This document shows, piece after piece, positions 43,471 to 51,901 of a DNA stretch of 64,000 nt. The translations under genes were made by a program, and so were the position numbers. Below the pieces are notes generated by a model that had not been told where the DNA came from, ran no database searches, and saw only the letters and a list, made by a program, of their open reading frames with translations. Numbering within the stretch: position 1 is the stretch's first letter; every line of letters begins with the position of its first letter. Source of the stretch: Prorocentrum cordatum (taxonomy: Eukaryota > Sar > Dinophyceae > Prorocentrales > Prorocentraceae); contig CAUYUJ010012614.1 of assembly GCA_963575745.1 (NCBI GenBank), positions 332,501 to 396,500 on the forward strand, written 5' to 3'.

Positions 43471-44013
43471 ATGGTGGCGCAGCGGTGGCCCCCAAAGCGC
43501 GCGGTGGCTCCCGAGTTGTAAGGATGTCTCGAGCGGCGGCGCCGGAGTTGTGAGAATGCCTCGAACGGCGGCGCCGGAATTGTGAGGATGCCTCGAGCGG
43601 CGGCGCTGGAGTTGTGAGGATGTCTCGAGCGGCGGCGCCGGACGTTCCTGGCGCTCCTGACGCTCTGACGACCCTGACGTCCCTGACGCTCCTGACGCTC
43701 CTGACGCTACTGACGCTCCTGACGTTTTTGGCGCTCCTGACGCTCCTGACGTTTTTGGCGCTCCTGACGCTCCTGACGCTCCTGGCGCTCTGACGCTTTT
43801 GCCGCTCCCGACGCCCTGACGCTCCTGACGCTCCTGACGCCCCTGACGCTCCTGACGCTCCTGACGCCCCTGACGCTCCTGACGCCCCTGCCGCTCATGC
43901 CGCCTGGAGCGTCAGGGGCGTCAGGAGCGCCAGGAGCGTCAGGGCGTCAGGAGCGTCAAAGCGTCAGAGTGCCAGCGCTTTGTGGGCCACCGCTGCGCCA
44001 CCACTCGTTTTTT
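43471..44013. mobile_element. 543-bp element with ~31-bp inverted ends (right copy of the GCGTCAG complex)
   Basis: The left end TGGTGGCGCAGCGGTGGCCC is inverted at the right end (43984-44013), followed inward by .CAAAGCGC on both sides; about 28 of 31 positions match. Inside are GGATGTCTCGAGCGGCGGCG units, CTGACGCTC 9-mers, a flip near 43905 and GAGCGTCAG 9-mers. Flanks show no clear target duplication. It looks like a MITE, and its outer half mirrors the left complex at 34009. Confidence 0.7.
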
Positions 44014-44019
44014 GTTGTT

Positions 44020-44750
44020 GAGCTCTCATTATTGAAAATGTAATCGATGCCCCCTCCGGGGCAAGTTTTTTTTCAATTGAAGCGCCTTTCCTGGGGCTCG
44101 CAGCCTGGTTTGTATCACGGAGCGTCTAAGGTCTCAGAATTATGTTGTTGGGCCCCGGTTTGCAACAACAGTGGCTCCCGCCTGATATCTTCTCAGAATT
44201 TATTTCCAACTCGCGCTTTCGCGTGGGACGTCCTCACAGTTTATATACATGAATCGCGCTCTCGCGTGGGACTCCTTCGCAATTTATTCAGGCGCCGCGC
44301 CCTCGACACTCACGAGCCACGCTTTCCTTGTGGATTTCCTCACGATTCATTTGGGAATCGCGCAGTCGCTTGAGATTTCCTCGCGATTCATGCAGGGCGC
44401 ACGCTTCAGCAACCCGCATGCTGGACCTGGCCGCCTGGGCTCGCCTTACCGACCCGCTCGTCAGGGTCTACCCGCCCGACCTGCCCGTCCGGTTCTGGCA
44501 GGTGTCTTCTGCCTCTAACCCCCCTCCTGCTACTCTCTCTCGTGCTCCATCCTTCTCCCTCCCCCTTGTCCCTTCCTTCCATCCGTCCTCTCTTCCCCTG
44601 CCTCAGTGGCTGCGCGTAATACACGTTGCAGTTAAGAAAGGTGTACCCCCTAAGGGGGTACGATCGAAAACGAAGAGGACGGGTATCGAGGGTTTTTGAT
44701 ATACGTGTTGGATGGCACGGGAACCGTTCAGAGCGAACAGTCTTAGAATG
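44020..44750 (+). mobile_element. TTG-bounded repeat family, copy 4
   Basis: The head is AGCTCTCATTATTGAAAATG. The internal ~45-bp units and the TAATACACGTTGCAG block match copy 2. The hairpin near the tail is perfect here: GTACCCCC (44643-44650), loop TAA, GGGGGTAC (44654-44661). The tail is GAGCGAACAGTCTTAGAATG, then trinucleotides. Confidence 0.75.
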
Positions 44751-44893
44751 ATGACTGTTGTCGTCGTCGTCTTTCTTGTTGTTGCTGTCGTTGTCGTTGT
44801 CTTTGTCTTCGTCTTTGTCGTCGTCTTTGTCGTCGTCGTCGTTGTTGTTGTTGTCGTTATTGGTGTTTTTGTTGTTTTTGTTGTTTTTGTTGT
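44751..44893. repeat. GTC/TTG/TTT trinucleotide array
   Basis: About 140 bp joining copies 4 and 5. Confidence 0.85.
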
Positions 44894-44894
44894 T

Positions 44895-46046
44895 GAACAT
44901 TATTACTTCTAAAGAATAATTATTGTTGGGACCCCTGGTGCGCGACCCCCCTCCAAAACCTAGGCCGCAGCTACATTTTCATCATTTTTTAGCGAAAGCT
45001 TCAGAAAAGTGAATTATTACCGGATCCGGTTGTTTTGTTGTACTCCGTTTTCCCTTGCAAAAAACACTATAAAATGAAAATTCTTGTTCTTACTTGATCA
45101 AATTGCAAGAATCCCTTGCAAAAAATAAGGTAAAGTGGACATTCGTGCGCGCAAGACGAAATCCTTCCAAAACCTTAGGTTTCGTAACGATTTTAACATA
45201 AAAACATCAAAAACCCAATGGTTTTTTAAGAAAAAATTGTCAAAATGTCCTTCCGCGCGCGCTGTCCGAATCCCACAAAACCAATGGTTTTTCAACATTT
45301 ATGTTACATGAGCTCGCGCGAGCTACTTTTTCTTGTTCTAACATAATCAAATTTCAATAATCCCTTGCAAAAAATAAGGTAAAGTGGACATTCGCGCGCG
45401 CAAGACGAAATCCTTCCAGAACCTTAGGTTTCGTAACGATTTCAACATAAAAACATCAAAAACCCAATGGTTTTTCAAAAAAAAATGTCCAAATTTCATC
45501 CCGCGCGCGCTGTCCGACTCCCACAAAACCAATGGTTTTTCAACATTTATGTTACATGAGCTCGCGCGAGCTACTTTTTCTTGTTCTAACATAATCAAAT
45601 TTCAATTCCCTTGCAAAAAAAAGTAAAGTGGACATTCGCGCGCGCAAGACCAACAAAAAACACGACGATCTCAGGAACTTGCCCCAAAAATGTGACCAAC
45701 TCCGCTCTCTCTGTCTCTCTCTCTGTCTGCTCTCTGTCTCTCTCTCTGTCTGTCTGTGTCATGTATTGTATGTCACAATTGCAGGATGCTGGGCACACGC
45801 GCGCCCCGAATAAGTGACCAAGTTCTGTGGGTGTGTACCCCACGCCAGTGTAGTAGCCACGGTCGTCCGCACGCCACGAAGTGAAGTGTCCCAACGTCAT
45901 AGGGCGGGAAGCTGGGTTTGGGTGGTCGCGAAGAGTCGTTTGGATATTTGGTAGAGCTTGAACTGCCCCCCCACGAAGTGGGGGTATTGTCTCGCGTCGC
46001 ATGAAAACCCTGGCACTGGTGAGAACACTGAGCGTTCGGGTAAAAT
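44895..46046 (+). mobile_element. TTG-bounded repeat family, copy 5 (divergent interior)
   Basis: The head is ACTTCTAAAGAATAATTATT then GTTG; a TTG array follows the far end. The interior is unlike the other copies: a 248-bp AT-richer tandem repeat (45113-45660), a CT/GTCT tract (45690-45757) and unique DNA. The tail match is weak (GAGCGTTCGGGTAAAATGATTG). It may be a chimeric copy or unrelated DNA between two TTG arrays. Confidence 0.5.
45113..45660 (+). repeat. 248-bp tandem repeat with AGCTCGCGCGAGCT palindrome
   Basis: CCCTTGCAAAAAATAAGG starts units at 45113 and 45362, and a variant starts one at 45608 (offsets 249 and 246). A partial relative lies at 45052. Each full unit has a 14-base palindrome and two ACCCAATGG / ACCAATGGTTTTTCA words. 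It is much AT-richer than its surroundings. Confidence 0.85.
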
Positions 46047-46083
46047 GATTGTTGTTGTTGTTGTTGTTCTTGTTGTTGTTGTT
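46047..46083. repeat. (TTG)n joining copies 5 and 6
   Basis: Short TTG array directly before the head of copy 6. Confidence 0.85.
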
Positions 46084-46555
46084 GAATTCTCATTTCTAGA
46101 TAATAATTCTAGTTGATCCCCCCTGCCCGGTAACCGTTGTATTTTCTTATACAGAGACTTCGGCCAATACTCGCACCGTGTTGTTCTTTGCAAGGGGAAG
46201 TCAAGTGTCACAAATTTGGTCCCGTGGCCCCCGGTTTACAACAACAACGGCTCCCGCCTGATACTTCCACACAATTTATTTCCAAATCGCGCTTTCGCGC
46301 GGGGCTTCCTCACAATTTATACATGAATCGCGCTCTCGCGTGGGACTTCCTCTTCCTTTCAATTCATTCAAACGCCGCGCCCTCGACAATCATCAATCAC
46401 GCTCTCGCTTTCCTCACGGTTTATTTGGGAATCGCGCTATCGCTCGAGATTTCTTCGCGATTCATTCAGGACGCACGCTTGAGCAACCCGCATCGACGGT
46501 TTGGGATACACCTATTGAGTGGTATGCGAGCAGATACGAGCGAACAGTCTTAAAC
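46084..46555 (+). mobile_element. TTG-bounded repeat family, copy 6
   Basis: The shortest copy (472 bp). The head is GAATTCTCATTTCTAGATAA; then GTTGATCCCCCCTGCCCGGT, the ACAACAACAACGGCTCCCGC block, ~45-bp units, and the tail GCGAGCAGATACGAGCGAAC, then AGTCTTAAA. TTG/TTT trinucleotides follow to ~46650. It probably shows the minimal element. Confidence 0.75.
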
Positions 46556-46658
46556 CCTTGTCATCATTGTTTTTGTTGTTTTGTTGCTTTTGTTGGTGTT
46601 GTTGGTATTTTTGTAGTTTTTGTTGCTGTTGTTTTTGTTGTTGTTGCTGCTGCTGTTT

Positions 46659-46780
46659 TCGGCCTCCGGGGGCCCTCGCTTGGCCCTGGGACCTTCTAAG
46701 AACCATTTAGGATGAATAACCGATCCCTGGGAAGGTGTCGAGACCCCCCGGGGTCGACGTTATGAGCCAATCATGATGTC
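46659..46780 (+). repeat. dispersed block upstream of the GAC array
   Basis: GCCTCCGGGGGCCCTC, CATTTAGGATGAATAACC and GTCGAGACCCCCCGGGGTCG words. Related to 22875-22945, 24601-24700, 42981-43050 and 50540-50617. Confidence 0.65.
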
Positions 46781-46854
46781 GTGGGTCGCGTCGCGTTGAC
46801 GAGAAGGTTGGGTCAAGTCGGGTCTCTGGGGCTTCTGCCCCCGCCGCCGCCGCC

Positions 46855-46893
46855 CTTTGACGACGACGGCGACGACGACGACCACGACGACCA

Positions 46894-46937
<44 letters not shown>

Positions 46938-47725
46938 CCGACCACGGCGACGACCACGCCGCCGCCGCCCTCGACGACAACGACGACGACGATGACGACG
47001 ATGACGACGACGGCGTCTGCCCCCGCCGACGACGACGATGACGACGACTCTGACGAGACGACGGCGATGACGACCACGTCGACGACGACGACGACGACGT
47101 CGACGACGTCGACGACGACGACGCCGACCGCGACGACGACGACGACGATGGCGACGACGACCACGACGACGACGACGACGACGACGACGGCGTCTACCCC
47201 CCCCGCCGTCGCCCTCGACGACCACGACAACGACGGCGGCGACGGCGGCGACGACGACCACGACGACGCCGACGACGACCACGACGACCACGACGACGAC
47301 GACGACGGCGACGACGACGACCACGACGATGACCACGACGACGACGACGGCGACGACGACGGCGACGACGACGACGCCAACCACGACGACGACGCCGCCG
47401 CCGCCGCCCTCGACGACGACAACGACGACGACGATGACGACGACGACGACGACGGCGTCTGCCCCCGCCGACGACCACGACGACGACGACGACTCTGACG
47501 AGACGGCGACGATGACGACCACGTCGACGACGACCACGACGACGACGTCGACGACGACGCCGACCACGACGACGACGACGATGGCGACGACGACGACGAC
47601 GACGACGGCGTCTGCCCCCGCCGCCGCCCTTGACGACCATGACGACGACGGCGGCGACGAGGACGACGACGCCGCCGACGACGACGACCACGACGACCAC
47701 GACGACGACGACGACCACGACCACG

Positions 47726-47758
<33 letters not shown>

Positions 47759-48425
47759 GCGGCGACGACGACGGCCACGACGACGACGACGCCGACCACG
47801 ACGACCACGACGCCGCCGCCGCCGCCCGCGACGACGACCACGACGACCCCGACGATGACGACGACGACGACGATGGCGTCATTTCCCGCCGACGACGACA
47901 ACGACGACTCTGACGAGACGACGACGATGACGACCACGTCGACGACGACGACGGCGACGACGACGACAACGGCGACGACGACGACGACGATGCCGTCCAC
48001 GACGACCACGATGATGATGGCGACGTCGACGACGACGACAACGACGGCGTCTGCCGCCGCCGCCGCCGCCCTCGACGACCACGACCACGACGGCGGCGAC
48101 GACGTCGACGACGCCGGCGACGACGACCACGACGGCGACGACGACGTCGACGACGCCAACCACGACGACGACGATGGCGGCGACGACGACGCCGACGCCG
48201 ACGACGACGACCACGACGACCACGACGACGACGACGTCGACGACGACGACGACCACGACCACGTCGACGACGACGACGGCGACGACGACGGCGACGACGA
48301 CGACGACGCCGACCACGACGACGACGACGCCGCTGCCCTCGACGACCACGACGACGACAACGACGACGACGATGACGTCGACGGCGACCACGACGACCAC
48401 GACGACGACGACGACCACGACGACG

Positions 48426-48458
<33 letters not shown>

Positions 48459-48624
48459 GTGACGACGACGGCGACGACGATGACGACGCCGACCACGACG
48501 ACGACGCCGCCGCCGCCCTCGACGACGACGACGACGATGACGACGCCGACGACGGCGTCTGCACCCGCCGACGACCACGACGACGACGACGACTCTGACG
48601 AGACGACGACGATGACGACCACGT

Positions 48625-48656
<32 letters not shown>

Positions 48657-48849
48657 ACGGCGACGACGACGATGCCGACCACGAAGACGACGACGACGAC
48701 GATGGCGACGACGACGACGACGACGACGGCGTCTGCCCCCGCCGCCGCCGCCCTCGCCGGCGCCGACCACGACGACGACGGCGGCGACGACGACGACGCC
48801 GACGACGACGACGACCACGACGACCACGACGACGACGATGACCACGACG

Positions 48850-48882
<33 letters not shown>

Positions 48883-49112
48883 CGACGACGACGGCGACGA
48901 CGACGACGCCGACCACGACGACAACGCCGCCGCCGCCCTCGACGACGACCACGACGACGACGATGACGACGACGACGACGACGGCGTCTGCCCCCGCCGA
49001 CGACCACGACGACGACGACGACCCTGACGAGACGACGACGGTGACGACCACGTCGACGACGACGACGACCACGACGATGGCGACGACGACGCCGACGCCG
49101 ACCACGACGACA

Positions 49113-49145
<33 letters not shown>

Positions 49146-49257
49146 GCGTCTGCCCCCGCCGCCGCTGCCCTCGACGACCACGACGACGACAACGACGACG
49201 ACGATGACGACGACGGCGACCACGACGACCACGACGACGACGACGACCACGACGACG

Positions 49258-49290
<33 letters not shown>

Positions 49291-49735
49291 GCGACGACGA
49301 CGGCGACGACGACGACGACGCCGACCACGACGACGACGCCGCCGCCGCCCTCGACGACGACAACGACGACGACGATGACGACGACGCCGACGACGGCGTC
49401 TGCCCCCGCCGGCGACCACGACGACGACGACGACTCTGTCGAGACGGGTAGGATGACGACCATGTCGACGACGATGACGACGACGACGGCGACGGCGACG
49501 ACGACGTCGACGACGACGCCGACCACGACGACCTCGACGATGGCGACGACGACGACGACGACGACGGCGTCTGCCTTCGCCGCCGCCGCCCCCGACGACC
49601 ACGACGACGACGGCGGCGACGACGACGACGACGACGCCGACGACGACGACCACGACGACCACGACGACGACGACGACCACGACGACGACGACCACGACGG
49701 CGACGACGACGTCGACGACGACGACGACGGCCCCC
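46855..49735. repeat. 2.9 kb (GAC)n array with ~420-bp higher-order units
   Basis: GAC trinucleotides with GGCGTCTGCCCCCGCCGNCG blocks and a CTCTGACGAGACG word (variants in the last two units) at 47049, 47493, 47909, 48593, 49022 and 49434 (spacing 444, 416, 684, 429, 412). All six frames are open for long stretches. The giant Val/Arg/Ser or Thr/Asp proteins they imply are artefacts. Confidence 0.95.
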
Positions 49736-49745
49736 TGCCGGGCAG

Positions 49746-49964
49746 GCCTTCGCCGTCCTCGTCGGCTCCCCGGAGCCGCCCCGGCGCCAGCGGCCCCGCT
49801 CGGCCGAGGCGCGGGGCGTGCCCCTGCACGCCCGCGTGGGCGGTGCGCTGGCGTTCGACCTGCGCGGCTTCCGGGAAGCGCTGGTGCGCGCTGGGGGGTC
49901 GGCGCCGCCTGTCGGCGACCACGAAATGGGGGCGGCGAGCGAGGGAGCGAGGTTGGAGTTCAAG
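49746..49964 (+). CDS. candidate internal exon after the GAC array
   Basis: Exactly 73 codons between a GGGCAG acceptor-like site (49744-49745) and an AAG|GTTCGATG donor-like site (49965). It reads AFAVLVGSPEPPRRQRPRSA, then GVPLHARVGGALAFDLRGF and ends GARLEFK. Balanced composition, clearly different from the array. No domain recognised. The array before it and the repeats after it would be introns. Confidence 0.45.
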
Positions 49965-50654
49965 GTTCGATGTTTTTTGGCGTTTTCTTTGGTTCTCGGC
50001 GGTATTCGGCCTCGGGATGCTTGCCAGGAGCTGTGCCTCGCCGAGGGCGTTTCGGGAGTGCCCGGATTGTCTCGAACGACCGCCGGAGGCTCGAGTTATG
50101 ACCCGAAAACCAAGCTCGGTGGCGAGCGAGGGGGGGAAGTGAGAAGGAGAAGGAGAGGGCTTCTCAGATGGCCTCCAAGGCCTTCTGAGAAGTGTTCAGT
50201 CTGTGTCTTCGGGGAAGGCTTCGGCAACTTCTCAGAAGGCAGGGGGACTTCCGAGCCTTCTGAGAAGGCCCGCCCCTGCTCACTTCCCCCGGGCTCGCCG
50301 CCGAGGTACGCCTGTGGCTTGCGATCTGCGTCATTGGGGCTTGGGGGGAACCACGTTGCCCTCGTGGGGCCTCCTTGGGGCGCGGTGGAGAACTCTGCCG
50401 AGGCCCCCTCGTCCGCCCTCCAGTGTACGGTGTGCAAACCACACCCTTTGCAAACCACACCCTTCGCAGTCGTCGAGTTTCACCGATCTCCAGCCCTACA
50501 ACGTGTTGACAAAAGTCAAGGAGGTTCTTCTTCGTTTTCGGCGTCTGGGGGCCGTCGCTGGTCCTCGGAACCGTCGCAAAACGATACAGGATGAAAAGCC
50601 AGCCCTGCGGAAAGGGCGACGCTTCCGGGGAAGCGCTGGCGCGCCAGGGAGAAG
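49965..50654. other. repeat-rich intron or intergenic DNA
   Basis: It contains a ~110-bp segment (50005-50115) repeated at 50745-50865 (shared TCGCCGAG.GCGTT, GTCTCGAACG, CCCGAAAACCA), two hairpins (50160-50267) and the dispersed block at 50540-50617. No gene. Confidence 0.6.
50160..50267. repeat. two CTTCTCAGA hairpins
   Basis: Hairpin 1: CTTCTCAGATGGCCT (50160-50174), loop CCA, AGGCCTTCTGAGAAG (50178-50192), one mismatch in 15. Hairpin 2: CTTCTCAGAAGGC (50228-50240) and GCCTTCTGAGAAG (50255-50267), perfect. The same arms occur at 25690-25770. Confidence 0.8.
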
Positions 50655-50742
50655 GCGGGAAGGAGGAGGAGGAGGAGGAGGAGGAGGAGGAGGAGGAGCC
50701 AGCGAAGAGGAGGAGGACGAGGAGGAGGAGGAGGAGGAGGCC
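50655..50742. repeat. (GGA)n array
   Basis: About 85 bp, purine only apart from a short break. Confidence 0.85.
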
Positions 50743-50954
50743 AGATCTCGGCGGTTTGCGGATCTCGGGATACGTTCCAGCAACTGCGCATCGCCGAGAG
50801 CGTTCTGGGGGTGCCCCGATCGTCTCGAACGGCCGCGGGAGGCCCGAATTGTGGCCCGAAAACCACTGGGGACGTGGATTGGCCAGGAGGAGGTTGAGTC
50901 GGGGGCCTCAGTGGTGATTTGCGGTCCGAAAGGCTAAGGGGGTCGGCATCGCCT

Positions 50955-51175
50955 CACCGATCCCCATCCCAGATCCGATCGATACGATTCGATATCGGTT
51001 CCAACCAGCTCGATCCGACTCGATTCAGTATTCCGACTGCCTGATGCTGCTCGATGCTTGCATGGCGTCGTTGTGCATCCTGGCGCAGCCGGTCCGATTC
51101 GATTTCGACTCCGTGCCGATGCAGCCCGAACCGACGCACTTTCCGATCCGATCCGATGCTGACCGATCCTGCCAT
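50955..51175. repeat. CGATTC-type degenerate array
   Basis: Many GATCCGATC, CGATTCGAT and CCGACTCGATT words, related to 23880-24080. Confidence 0.65.
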
Positions 51176-51509
51176 CTTTACTGGGCCATGGTTTTTCAGC
51201 CCCACAATCACAGAAGGAAAGGTACCGATGCCGGTACACTTGCCTCGTTTTCGCTTTCTTCGGCCTCCCCAGAGGCCCTTGTCGCCACGGCTGGATTCGC
51301 CTCGAAATCCTGGTCAGAACGCACCCCAGGAGAGGTCGGAGGAGTGGCAGTATCGGTATGTTTTGGTTTCTCCACGCCAGTCCGACCCCAGGGGGGTTAG
51401 GTCCCGAAAAACCCGAAGGGAACAGCAGAATTACATCCCCACAAGGGAGGGTCTCCCTTTTCTCCCTTTACTTCCGTTTCCCGTTTCTACCTTTAATGTG
51501 TCCTTGCAG
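51176..51509. other. no supported gene
   Basis: Ordinary DNA before the first terminal-type repeat of the retroelement. A pyrimidine-rich run (51446-51500) precedes it. Confidence 0.35.
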
Positions 51510-51626
51510 TTTTTTTCCAGCCATGCAATTTTGATTGGCGTGGGGGGGAAAGGACGGGGCGAGTCTCTCCAGGTACACTTGCGCTTCGCGTTGTTGATGC
51601 TGCGTGATGGTTTGTACGTAGTTTGT
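51510..51626 (+). repeat. retroelement repeat A1
   Basis: TTCCAGCCATGCAAT, GGGGGGAAAGGACGGGGCGA, GTCTCTCCAGGTACACTTGC, TTCGCGTTGTTGATG and TGCGTGATGGTT words. The same series occurs at 55494-55656 (A2). The RNase H-like coding follows at once. Confidence 0.75.
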
Positions 51627-51901
51627 GCACTTGCTGGATTGTGCACTTCATCGACAACTCAGCGGCCTTGTCGTGTGTAGTGCGGGGGTACTCCAAGAAG
51701 CAGGACCTCGCCCTGATCGCGGGCCAGTTGTGGTTCGAACTAGCAGAGCGTTCTGTGTTGTGTCGCGCTGAATACGTGCCGTCGAAAATCAGTCTGGCTG
51801 ACGGTCCCTCGAGGGATGAAGTGTCTTCCCTGCTGTGCAGTGGCGCTCAGGAGGTGCTGACATTCGAGTGGCCACAGTTCAGAGGTGATCTTGGCGGGTG
51901 A
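51623..51901 (+). CDS. RNase H-like fragment of a tyrosine-recombinase retroelement
   Basis: A 92-codon frame (the first codon is TTG, so the true start is upstream or in another exon) with the pattern FIDNSAALSCVVRGYSK ... LWFELAERSVLCRAEYVPSK, then LADGPSR. The D-N-x-A-A-L, the V-P-S and the A-D-x-P-S-R at the end are hallmarks of the RNase H region that follows reverse transcriptase in DIRS-type elements. No reverse transcriptase is found upstream; repeat A1 sits directly before it. The fragment is therefore a remnant, or one exon of a spliced element gene. Confidence 0.65.
   Translation: MCTCWIVHFIDNSAALSCVVRGYSKKQDLALIAGQLWFELAERSVLCRAEYVPSKISLADGPSRDEVSSLLCSGAQEVLTFEWPQFRGDLGG

Noticed and set aside
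34009-44013. Assignment of the encoded proteins to a named transposase family
   Set aside because: Only scattered Asp/Glu/Trp patterns resemble DDE enzymes; not enough to name a family by eye.
46707-49922. Open frames of up to 1071 codons on the minus strand and 425 on the plus strand
   Set aside because: They translate the GAC/GTC array; composition is runs of Val, Arg, Ser, Thr or Asp, and all six frames are open at once.
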